This document shows, piece after piece, positions 1 to 6,422 of a stretch of 7,583 bases of DNA. Position 1 is the first letter of the stretch; every line of letters begins with the position of its first letter. Source of the stretch: Planctomycetota bacterium (GTDB lineage: Bacteria > Planctomycetota > UBA1135 > UBA2386); assembly GCA_023433825.1 (NCBI GenBank), contig JAEYTU010000192.1:1-7583 (forward strand). Direction: 5' to 3'. The notes under the pieces are model-generated. The model saw only the letters and a list, made by a program, of their open reading frames with translations. It searched no databases and was not told the origin of the DNA. A program made the translations under genes and the position numbers.

Positions 1-820
1 CGCGCGGGCGAACGGCTTCGACGGCAGCCGGTGCGGCGCCCTCCACGGCGACGGCGGTCTCGCCACCCGCGTCGTCACCGTCGTTCGCGTGCGCGAGACG
101 CGGGCCGCCCCGGTCGGACCGGTCGTCGTGTGCGTCGCGATCGTCCTGAGCGTCGCGTTCCTCGCGTGCCTCGGGTTCGCCACGTTCGTCGCGATCCGGT
201 GCATCGGGGCCGTCGTCGGCATCGATGCCCCCACGCGATTCGACGTCAGCACGCGGATCTCCCGATTCCGAGTTGGCGCCCGCGTCAGCGACGGCATCGA
301 CGTCGACACCTCGATCGTCAGCGCGATCGTCGGCGCGATCGTCGGCGCCCTCGTCCGAGGCCAGCACGTCGACCGCCCCCCGCGGAGCCGATTCGTCGGC
401 GTCGCCCTCGGACGGATCCGTGTCGACTGCGCCAGCGCCACGTGACTTCTCGCGCCGTTGCGGCGCCGGCCGGCCTTCGCGTTCGTCGTCGTCGTCGTCG
501 AGCACCGCGCGAACGACATCGGGTCCGTCTTCGCCCGTGGCGCGGGCGCGACCCTCCATGACGTCGATCAGCTGGAAGTCGTCGCGTGAGTAGGCAGGAA
601 GGATGTCCGACGCGTGCAGGAAGCCATTGATCCGGCCCCCGAAACTGACGAAGGCCGCGCCGATGCTCGGCTCGATGTTGACGACCTTGCCCTTGTAGAT
701 GTTGCCGAGATAGGCCTCACGGCTGGCGATCTCGACGTGCAGCTCTTGCAGCACGCCGTCTTCCACGACGGCGATCCGGCTCTCTTCCGGATCGACCGCA
801 TTGATCAACATGCGCTTCAA
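1..820 (-). CDS. rne: Ribonuclease E/G family protein, N-terminal part (runs off left edge)
   Basis: The first 273 codons are present and open to the window edge. The enzyme family is an endoribonuclease acting in mRNA decay and rRNA processing. Residues 4-13 read MLINAVDPEE, and residues 40-77 match the start of the RNase E/G S1 domain: NIYKGKVVNIEPSIGAAFVS (40-59), then GFLHASDILPAY (66-77). After about residue 79 the S1 domain does not continue. Instead there is an Asp/Arg/Gly/Ala-rich low-complexity stretch including five Asp in a row (108-112) and an ADDR repeat. The rest of S1, the catalytic domain and any zinc-link Cys lie outside the window. I chose TTG at 820 as start: AAAGGAA (834-828) sits 7 bases ahead of it, but 16 bases ahead of the in-frame ATG at 811. 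RNase E versus RNase G cannot be decided here, so the symbol is provisional. The family call is firm. Confidence 0.88.
   Translation of the reverse strand, partial: MKRMLINAVDPEESRIAVVEDGVLQELHVEIASREAYLGNIYKGKVVNIEPSIGAAFVSFGGRINGFLHASDILPAYSRDDFQLIDVMEGRARATGEDGPDVVRAVLDDDDDEREGRPAPQRREKSRGAGAVDTDPSEGDADESAPRGAVDVLASDEGADDRADDRADDRGVDVDAVADAGANSESGDPRADVESRGGIDADDGPDAPDRDERGEPEAREERDAQDDRDAHDDRSDRGGPRLAHANDGDDAGGETAVAVEGAAPAAVEAVRPR
311..346 (-). repeat. Three tandem 12-bp units encoding ADDR inside the RNase E/G insertion
   Basis: Read on the minus strand, three 12-base units follow each other in frame, each coding Ala-Asp-Asp-Arg (residues 159-170). The two units nearest 346 are identical (GCCGACGATCGC). 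The third differs at the third base of two codons (GCT for Ala, CGA for Arg) but still codes the same peptide. This suggests expansion of the acidic linker by slippage or unequal exchange, followed by synonymous drift. Confidence 0.7.
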
Positions 821-834
821 ACGAGGATTCCTTT
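821..834 (-). promoter_or_regulatory. Ribosome binding site deciding a TTG start for the RNase E/G gene
   Basis: On the minus strand AAAGGAA occupies 834-828, followed by a 7-base spacer and TTG at 820-818. The only nearby in-frame ATG (811-809) is three codons further in, at a spacing too long for this Shine-Dalgarno sequence. The resulting start, (M)KRMLIN, has the same KRMLIN beginning that I recall for E. coli RNase E. Confidence 0.6.
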
Positions 835-1211
835 CCAGGTGTCGACAGCGACTCGGAACGAGCCCCGCGACGACCAAAGTGTTGAGCCAGGGCGGGTGAC
901 GAGCCCCGTGCACGGCGTCGTGCGACGCGCGTGATCACCGCACGATGTCGGCGCGAACCGACGGCGGTTTCGGAGACGAACGCCAGCCCTCGCGGGACTT
1001 CGACGGCGGAATCCGAGGTCCGACCACACGAGCGCAATCCGCCCCCGAGGGAGCGATGGCGGCGATCGGCGGGGCCATGCGGCGGCATCCGGACCTGGAT
1101 TCGAGGTTCACCCCGAACCCGCGTGCGCGCCAACGGCGCCGACCGCGGACGAGCGCGGCGTGATTCGACGCCGACGATCGGCGCCGCCCCCCGGGTCCGG
1201 GAAGGCTCGGG

Positions 1212-1240
1212 ACCATAGGGACGGTCGAAGACAGGCGCAA
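1212..1240 (-). promoter_or_regulatory. Weak sigma-70-like promoter candidate for the RNase E/G gene
   Basis: On the minus strand TTGCGC (1240-1235) is followed after 17 bases by TATGGT (1217-1212). This matches the -35 consensus at 3 of 6 positions and the -10 at 4 of 6. It lies just past the hairpin that follows the secretin gene, a sensible place for a new transcription start. The match is poor and the sigma factors of this organism are unknown. If real, the leader would be about 385 bases. Confidence 0.2.
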
Positions 1241-1250
1241 CGACGGTTGT

Positions 1251-1295
1251 CGGATCGAGCGCACCACGTCGTTGACGACGTGGCGCGCCGATCCG
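1251..1295 (-). terminator. Strong hairpin after the secretin gene, probable transcription end or 3' stabiliser
   Basis: The core is CCACGTCG (1264-1271) pairing with CGACGTGG (1276-1283) around loop TTGA. After one A-C mismatch the stem continues with GCGC (1259-1262) against GCGC (1285-1288). After a small internal loop it continues with CGGATC (1251-1256) against GATCCG (1290-1295). That gives about 18 base pairs starting 4 bases past the secretin stop codon. There is no T-run on the downstream (minus strand) side, so a classical Rho-independent terminator is not proven. It could instead block 3' exonucleases. Confidence 0.5.
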
Positions 1296-1299
1296 CGGA

Positions 1300-3135
1300 T
1301 CACTTCGGATCGCCGCCGAAGATCCGGTCGAGCTCTTCCTTCATCGCACCCTGACGTTCGTTCAGGATGCGCGTGTAGTTCGCCTTCACCTCGTCCGGGC
1401 TGCGGATGATGTGCGGGGTCACGAACACGATCAGGTTGCTCTTCGTCTTGTTGACCGCGCGGTGCTTGAACATCCAACCGAGCACCGGAATGTCGCCGAG
1501 GAGCGGGACCTTCGTGATGGTCTCCGACTGGTTGTCGGTCACGAGTCCACCGAGGACGGCGGTCTGCGCCGATTGCAGCAGGACCTTCGTCGCGATCGTG
1601 CTCGACGCGATGCGGGGCAGCGCGATCGAGCCGTCGCCGGTGCCGGCGCCGACCGTGAACACGTCGAAGCCCGCAGGCGCCAACGCGGACGAACCGGTGC
1701 CCGCGAGCGATTCCGACTTCGGAATGATCTCCATCATGACCTTGTCGGTGCCCGGGATGATGTGTGGGACGACGAGGAGCTGGAAGCCGGTCGAGACCGG
1801 CGAGTTCGGCGCTTCCTCGACGACGAGCTGCAGACCACCGGCCTGACCCTGCTCGGATCGCGCCTGCGCATAGCGGATCGTCTCACCGACGAAGATCGTG
1901 CCTTCCTGGTGGTCGAGCGTGATCAGCTTCGGCGCTTGGACGATCTCGGCGTTCGTGTCGCGCTTCAGCAAGCGCAACGTCGCCTGCACCTGCTGGAAGT
2001 TCAGCGCGCCGTAGACGACGTCGGGGACGACGGTGTCGCCGGTCGGGTTCAGGGCTTCGTTCGCGAACGGGCCGCGGCCCGTGTCGTTGACGATCAGCTT
2101 GTCGTCCCAACCACCGGAGCCGAGGTCGAACGGAAGGCGATGCGGGATCTGGCCGAGACCGATCGACGCGCTCCAACCGTTGTCGCCGATGCTGACGCCG
2201 GCTTCGAGGATGTCACGGTTCGTCGTCGTGACGAACTTGACGTCGACGAACACCTGCGCCGGCTCGAGATCGACGCTCGTGATGATGCGCGCAACGTCGT
2301 CGACGACCGGCTTCGTGTCGCGGACGACGATCGTGTTCGTGTACTCGAGGTACTCGATCGAACCGATCTTCGGCGTGATGACGGCGCGCAGGGCGTCGAG
2401 CATCTTGAACGACTGACCGGACGTGCCGGACTGCGCCTGCTGCGCGTTGTCGCGAACGTACTCCGACGTGATGTACGGGACGTAGGTCGACTTCGGCCGG
2501 ATGTAGCGCAGTTGGAAGTGCCTCGTGACGAGGTCCTCCTTCATGTTGCTCGCCGGGACGACGCGGAGGATGTTGCGGTCCTCCTCGACGACGACGAACC
2601 CGAGCGTCTTCGCCGACGTCTCCAGGGCGTCGCGCCAAGGAACGTTGCGCAGTCGCAGCGTGATCGTGCCGGTGACCTCTGGCGCGACGACGATGTTCGC
2701 ACCCGAGATCTTCGCGATCGTGTCGATGACCTTCTGGATGTCCTGGTTCTCGAACGAGATGAACACCCGCGGCGGCTTCTCGACCTTCAGGACGTTGCCG
2801 GCGAGCTGCACGACGACGCAGTCGGCGGCTTCGGCGACGAGGTCGAGGGCACGACGCCATTCGACCTGTTCGAGTTCGATCGTCACGACGTCGGCGTCGG
2901 TGATCTCCGCGTCGACGATGATGTTGACGCCCGCGATCCGACGGATGTTCGTGATGACGTCGCGCAACGCGCGATCCTTCAGGTTCAGCGAGACGAGCGC
3001 GGTCCGATCGCCTTGCGCCTGCGCCTGGACGCCTTGTTCTTGCGTCGTGGCGCCCTGCTGAGCTTGCGCTGCCGTCGTCGGCAGCCACGCGACGGCGACG
3101 AACGCCACCGACGCGATGATTCCTTTCGCCTGCAT
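1300..3135 (-). CDS. pilQ: Type IV pilus secretin, PilQ-like
   Basis: This is an outer-membrane secretin of 611 residues, the ring-shaped pore through which a type IV pilus (or related filament or substrate) passes. Residues 1-25 are a signal peptide (hydrophobic core about 6-18) with likely cleavage at AQA/Q. Residues 47-118 and 122-193 are two successive STN/N0-type modules that resemble each other. An N1-type secretin short domain covers about 202-292 (ending IVVRDTKPVVDDVARIITSV). The pore domain starts near 293 (PAQVFVDVKFV) and contains the signature VPLLGDIPVLGWMF (543-556) and NLIVFVTPHI (567-576). No AMIN peptidoglycan-binding domain is visible, and PilQ is otherwise often longer. 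I chose ATG 3135 because it begins the signal peptide and has AAGGGA 6 bases upstream; an extension to GTG 3255 would only add an Arg-rich stretch. Last gene of the pilMNOQ cluster. Its place after pilMNO favours PilQ over a type II secretion GspD, although the pilus type is not proven. Confidence 0.9.
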   Translation of the reverse strand: MQAKGIIASVAFVAVAWLPTTAAQAQQGATTQEQGVQAQAQGDRTALVSLNLKDRALRDVITNIRRIAGVNIIVDAEITDADVVTIELEQVEWRRALDLVAEAADCVVVQLAGNVLKVEKPPRVFISFENQDIQKVIDTIAKISGANIVVAPEVTGTITLRLRNVPWRDALETSAKTLGFVVVEEDRNILRVVPASNMKEDLVTRHFQLRYIRPKSTYVPYITSEYVRDNAQQAQSGTSGQSFKMLDALRAVITPKIGSIEYLEYTNTIVVRDTKPVVDDVARIITSVDLEPAQVFVDVKFVTTTNRDILEAGVSIGDNGWSASIGLGQIPHRLPFDLGSGGWDDKLIVNDTGRGPFANEALNPTGDTVVPDVVYGALNFQQVQATLRLLKRDTNAEIVQAPKLITLDHQEGTIFVGETIRYAQARSEQGQAGGLQLVVEEAPNSPVSTGFQLLVVPHIIPGTDKVMMEIIPKSESLAGTGSSALAPAGFDVFTVGAGTGDGSIALPRIASSTIATKVLLQSAQTAVLGGLVTDNQSETITKVPLLGDIPVLGWMFKHRAVNKTKSNLIVFVTPHIIRSPDEVKANYTRILNERQGAMKEELDRIFGGDPK

Positions 3136-3265
3136 GTTCGATCCCTTCCCCGAGTACGGGGACCCACTGGTTCGCCGATGACGGCCCGCATCCGCACGAC
3201 GCGCGCCGCCGACCCATTCCCTTTCGGTCCGACGTGGACGTGAGCTTGAGCCCACGCCATCGGAC
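3136..3265 (-). other. pilO-pilQ spacer with an RNA hairpin and the secretin ribosome binding site
   Basis: This 130-base spacer is the only long gap in the pil cluster and is too short for a pilP gene. On the minus strand a stem of about 10 pairs at 3237-3258 (GGCGTGGGCT against AGCTCACGTC, loop of 2 or more) begins 8 bases after the pilO stop. Two of its pairs are G-U, so it is well formed only in the transcribed strand. A second small inverted repeat, CCCCG/CGGGG (3148-3161), sits directly in front of the AAGGGA at 3147-3142. These elements could tune secretin output relative to PilMNO. No promoter is evident. Confidence 0.35.
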
Positions 3266-4687
3266 TCACCTGACCTTGACGACCGTGAAGCCCTTGAACA
3301 CGAACTCCACCTGCTCCGACCCGACGCTCTTCACGAGCAGGTTCGAGTCGACGTAGTCGCCCTCCGAGTACACGACGCCGTTCAGGATCAGCCCCGACTT
3401 GCCGGTGTCGTTGACGACGACGCCGCCGATGTCGAGCTTCAACTGGCTGAACTCCACCGCGACCCGCGTCCGCACCGCCAGCTCCTGGATCTTGCGCGCC
3501 GTCGCGACGCCAGGGTGGTCGGAGGGAACCTTCAACTTCTCGGAGACGGCGTCGAATCGCTGTTTCGCGCCATCGAGGTCACCGGACGCGAGCGCATCGC
3601 CCATGTCCTTCGCGACCTCCTCCATCTCCTTGACGGTCAGATACGGGTCGGCGCTCGCCGTCTCCCGTTCCGACGCCGCCCGCACCTGCGCGAGCGGTTC
3701 GACCACTTCCTTGGACCATCGAACCTTCAGCACGAGGTTCGCGATGCGACCCTTGCTGGCGGCTTCGTCGACCTTGCGCTGCGTGTCGTCGAGACCTTCG
3801 CGCAGCATCCGCTGCAGCTTGTAGCGCTCGATGATCGGCGTCTTCGGGTCGACGATGCGACGTTGGAGGCCGGTCAGGTCCGCGATCTGCCGACGCATGT
3901 CGTCGATCAACTTGCGCTGCGTCTCCTCGGGGATCGCGTCGGCGGCGAGTTCACCTTCCGAGCGCGGGTCCACGAAGATGTCGCGTCGCCCGCGAGGTCC
4001 CTTGAACTCGTACGAAGCCGGCAGGATCTGGTTGCGACGCGCGATGATCTCGGGCGTCAGCGACGCGACCTTGTTCGCGTAGTTCGCGATCTTGATGTCG
4101 GCGATCTTGCTCGCCGCCAGGAACACGTAGGTCTCGACCTGCAACGTGACCTTGTGCTTCTTGTCGCCGCCTTCGGTCAGCTGCACGTCCTTCTTCTGCG
4201 CGCCGTCGGCAGAGGTCAGCGTGAAGCTGACGACACGAACGAAGCGCTCGTAGTTCTCGAAGAACGACAGCAGCTTCATGAACTGCCAGATCGATGCCTG
4301 CAGTTCGAACGTGTAGACGTAGCGCGCGAACGGAGAACCCTTCGTCGTCGCGACCTCACTCGGCGTGAACGCCGTGTCGCTCGCGCCCGACTGCGCCAGG
4401 AACTGGTGCGCGCTGCGCACGAAGTTGCTGACCTCGCGTTCGCTCGGAAGGATCTTCAGGTACTCCTCGACGTTCTCGCGAAGCACGATGACCTCGCGCT
4501 CGACGCCGGGGATCTTCGCGATCTTCGCCTCGACGGCCTGTGTCTCGGCCGCGACCGCGGCGATCGCCTCGCGTTCCTCGTCCGCGACACCGCTCGCCCA
4601 CCAGACACCGGCGCCTGCACCGGCGCACAGGACGATCGCGGCAGCGCCGACGACCAGGATCTTCTGCTTCTCGTTCAGCTTGGCCAT
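3266..4687 (-). CDS. pilO: Inner-membrane pilus assembly protein PilO with a PilP-like C-terminus
   Basis: 473 residues, about twice the usual length of PilO. Residues 1-9 are a short cytoplasmic tail and 10-31 a single membrane segment. About 36-80 is a helical periplasmic coiled-coil stretch, and 82-190 a PilO-type alpha/beta domain (key part ASIWQFMKLLSFFENYERFV, 131-150). Residues 226-240 hold YEFKGPRGRRDIFVD, like the 'G-R-R-D-P-F' stretch of PilP. A charged helical region follows (250-412), including a TPR-like segment at 349-405. Residues 415-473 form a small beta-rich end (GVVYSEGDYV 437-446, VKSVGSEQVEFVF 452-464) like the periplasmic homology-region fold of PilP and GspC. In known systems PilO pairs with PilN, and PilP bridges PilNO to the secretin; this protein may do both. 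The start ATG at 4687 has GAGGA 7 bases upstream, overlapping the pilN stop codon, which suggests coupled translation. The PilO role is fairly sure from order and fold features; the PilP assignment is inference. Confidence 0.78.
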   Translation of the reverse strand: MAKLNEKQKILVVGAAAIVLCAGAGAGVWWASGVADEEREAIAAVAAETQAVEAKIAKIPGVEREVIVLRENVEEYLKILPSEREVSNFVRSAHQFLAQSGASDTAFTPSEVATTKGSPFARYVYTFELQASIWQFMKLLSFFENYERFVRVVSFTLTSADGAQKKDVQLTEGGDKKHKVTLQVETYVFLAASKIADIKIANYANKVASLTPEIIARRNQILPASYEFKGPRGRRDIFVDPRSEGELAADAIPEETQRKLIDDMRRQIADLTGLQRRIVDPKTPIIERYKLQRMLREGLDDTQRKVDEAASKGRIANLVLKVRWSKEVVEPLAQVRAASERETASADPYLTVKEMEEVAKDMGDALASGDLDGAKQRFDAVSEKLKVPSDHPGVATARKIQELAVRTRVAVEFSQLKLDIGGVVVNDTGKSGLILNGVVYSEGDYVDSNLLVKSVGSEQVEFVFKGFTVVKVR

Positions 4688-4697
4688 GCGACTGTCC

Positions 4698-5357
4698 TCA
4701 CTTCCCCACAGGCCGCGCGGCGGCGCGAGACGGTTGATTCCGCATCCAGTCCTTCGGCGGCTTGAAGCCCCACTTCATCGTGAAGAAGTACGCCTCGGGC
4801 GGGTTTCGCTTCGTGTCGAGCTCACGCTTGCCCTGCGGCGGACTGATCGTCTCGAGGTCCGCGGTGAACCGGGCGCTGGCGAAGTCGTCGTGGAAGTCGG
4901 CGACCTTCTTCATCTGACTGCCCTGCACGTAGCCGGGCATCGTCACGATGGGTCCCCGTTTCTCGTCGCCCTTCTGAACGGCGATCGACTTGAACCACGT
5001 CATGTGCCGCTCCGTGTTGCCGTCGTTGTTGACGACGTCGAGTAGTTGGTCGAGCACTTCGGTCCAGAGCAGTCGACCGCGCGCGATGTCGTGGATCGTC
5101 GCGGAGCGCTTCTCGTACTCCTTGACCTCCTTCTCCAGGTTGTCGTGGTAGGTCGCGCGTTCGCGCATCCCGGCAAGTCGCTCCTCGGCGCTCGCGCGCT
5201 CGGTCTGCAGTTCGCCGACGACGCCGAAGTAGACGTAACCGAACCAGCCGAACGACGAGCAGACCAGGATCACCGCGCCGAGCGCCGCGGCGAACAGCTT
5301 GGTGGAGGTCCGCTCGCTTCGGCGGAATTGGTCAGGAAGAAGATTGATCCGGATCAT
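4698..5357 (-). CDS. pilN: Type IV pilus inner-membrane protein PilN
   Basis: 219 residues. The N-terminus MIRINLLPDQ carries the I-N-L-L-P motif that in PilN proteins inserts into the groove of PilM. A single membrane segment follows at about 20-46, then a charged coiled-coil stretch (50-92) and a periplasmic domain (95-200) with mixed alpha/beta character. The Pro/Arg-rich tail is probably disordered. PilN normally forms a heterodimer with PilO in the periplasm, and the gene sits directly between pilM and pilO. The start ATG at 5357 has a purine-rich GAGGGGGAAA upstream inside the 13-base pilM-pilN gap. The stop codon lies 10 bases before the pilO start. The periplasmic part includes an unusual region (about 110-150, with TMPGYVQGSQMKKV) that I cannot match to a specific motif. 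Identification rests on the N-terminal motif, topology and gene order. Confidence 0.85.
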   Translation of the reverse strand: MIRINLLPDQFRRSERTSTKLFAAALGAVILVCSSFGWFGYVYFGVVGELQTERASAEERLAGMRERATYHDNLEKEVKEYEKRSATIHDIARGRLLWTEVLDQLLDVVNNDGNTERHMTWFKSIAVQKGDEKRGPIVTMPGYVQGSQMKKVADFHDDFASARFTADLETISPPQGKRELDTKRNPPEAYFFTMKWGFKPPKDWMRNQPSRAAARPVGK

Positions 5358-5370
5358 CGTGGTTTCCCCC

Positions 5371-6399
5371 TCACCCGATCGTCGCGGCGAGTCCGACCGC
5401 GACAGCGAGCTGCGGCGCGGACTGATTCAGCGCCTCGACATTGACGTTGTCCGCCTTGACCTTGAGACCCTCGATCGGGTTCCAGACGCGGGTCTTCTTC
5501 TCGAAGATCTTCTCGAGGCTCTCCTCGAGGAACGGCAGCAGGACCGAGCCGCCCGACAGGAAGACCTCTTGGACCTCGCCGTCGAACTGGTTCTCGAAGA
5601 AGTCGAACGACAGATTGATCTCGTTGCCGAGGTCGTCGAGCACGTGCGCAACGGCTTCCTGGACCTCCGACATCTGCTCGCCGGGATCGCGCTTCAGGGC
5701 CTCGGCCTCGAACGCCTCGATCCCGAATCGGCGCGTGATCGCGTTCGTCATGTCCTGGCCACCCATCGGGACTTCGCGAGCGAAGTACGTGACGTTGTTG
5801 CGCAGGATGTTGATGCAGCTCTTCGACGCCCCGATGTCGATCAACGCGATCGTCTTGTCGGGCTCTTGGAGCCCGGGCATCACGATCTCGTTCAGTTCAT
5901 GAGCGTTGCCGATCGCAAAGCTGTCGATGCCGACGGAAACCGGTTGAAGACCGAGATCGACGAGCATCTGCGCCTGGTCGTTCAGCACCGAACGCTTCGC
6001 GGCGACGAGGAGCACCTTCGATTCCGCGGCCTTGCCGTCTTCGCCGCCGACGTCCATCAACCGCTGCGTGTCGAGTTGGACCTCGTCGACGCCGAATGGA
6101 ATGAACTTGTCGGCCTCGAACCGGATCGCGTTCGCGAGGTTCTCGTCGGACATCTGCGGCATCGACAGGAACCGGAAGATCACGGACTTCCCGCTGACGG
6201 CGCAGGCGACGCGCTTGGTCCGGAACCCGCCGGTCCGGAACAGCTCCTGAATGGCCTCGTGTCGCGCGGCTTCCCCCGGGACCTCGACCTGCCCGAAGGC
6301 GGTGATGACGTAGTCGTACTTGTCTTGGGTGATCTCGATCGCCTTGATCGAGTTCGTCCCGAGATCCAACCCCACGACGCTCTTGCGCTGCCTGAGCAT
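5371..6399 (-). CDS. pilM: Type IV pilus assembly protein PilM, actin-like ATP-binding
   Basis: 342 residues, close to the usual length of the family. PilM is a cytoplasmic FtsA/actin-like protein that binds the PilN N-terminus and links the pilus platform to cytoplasmic partners. The nucleotide-binding motifs are visible in order: phosphate 1 at 9-21 (VGLDLGTNSIKAI), phosphate 2 at 185-197 (ALIDIGASKSCIN) and the adenosine motif at 279-290 (VFLSGGSVLLPF). Residues 92-106 (IRFEADKFIPFGVDE) match the PilM-specific stretch around 'E-A-x-K-x-I-P-F'. There is no membrane segment, as expected. The start ATG at 6399 has GAGGA at 6410-6406, 6 bases upstream. It is the first gene of the pilMNOQ cluster; a 20-base inverted repeat lies just upstream. 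Confidence 0.93.
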   Translation of the reverse strand: MLRQRKSVVGLDLGTNSIKAIEITQDKYDYVITAFGQVEVPGEAARHEAIQELFRTGGFRTKRVACAVSGKSVIFRFLSMPQMSDENLANAIRFEADKFIPFGVDEVQLDTQRLMDVGGEDGKAAESKVLLVAAKRSVLNDQAQMLVDLGLQPVSVGIDSFAIGNAHELNEIVMPGLQEPDKTIALIDIGASKSCINILRNNVTYFAREVPMGGQDMTNAITRRFGIEAFEAEALKRDPGEQMSEVQEAVAHVLDDLGNEINLSFDFFENQFDGEVQEVFLSGGSVLLPFLEESLEKIFEKKTRVWNPIEGLKVKADNVNVEALNQSAPQLAVAVGLAATIG

Positions 6400-6422
6400 G
6401 CCGATTCCTCGCAGCTATTCGG

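Larger units (their letters stand above)
821..1250 (-). other. Gene-free stretch upstream of the RNase E/G gene; candidate long leader
   Basis: I see no credible gene here; open frames in this stretch are Arg/Pro/Ser-rich GC shadows without a family match or a good ribosome binding site. On the minus strand it holds several short perfect or near-perfect hairpins. One is at 1167-1185 (8 bp including one G-U, loop TCG). Another is at 1105-1120 (GGTTC/GAACC plus one G-U). A third pairs TCGTGCG (945-939) with CGCACGA (924-918). A fourth pairs GCACG (923-919) with CGTGC (914-910); it shares bases with the third, so only one of those two can form at a time. In such GC-rich DNA some hairpins arise by chance. 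Confidence 0.35.

Noticed and set aside
31..593. Three overlapping plus-strand open frames at the left end
   Set aside because: Their products are Arg-, Val- or Ser-rich repeats read from the GTC/GCG repeats of the acidic region; the minus frame continues a clear RNase E/G start without a stop.
871..887. Sigma-54-like promoter (TGGC...TTGG on the minus strand) upstream of the RNase gene
   Set aside because: The spacing between the GG and the second element is one base off and the invariant GC is missing.
935..1477. Minus-strand open frame of 180 codons overlapping the secretin 3' end and the spacer
   Set aside because: It overlaps the secretin C-terminus in another frame, is Arg/Pro/Ser-rich and has no family likeness or good ribosome binding site.
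1411..3243. Long plus-strand open frame of 610 codons opposite the secretin
   Set aside because: The product is almost only Arg, Asp, Leu and Val with no recognisable domain. It mirrors the secretin gene in GC-rich DNA, where antisense stops are rare. The minus-strand frame has clear secretin motifs.
3136..3255. N-terminal extension of the secretin to a GTG at 3255
   Set aside because: The added 40 residues are Arg/Gly/Ser-rich and would bury the signal peptide; ATG 3135 has a proper ribosome binding site and begins the signal peptide.
3515..4765. Plus-strand open frame of 416 codons opposite pilO
   Set aside because: Low-complexity Arg/Leu/Asp-rich translation with no motif; antisense shadow of the PilO-like gene.
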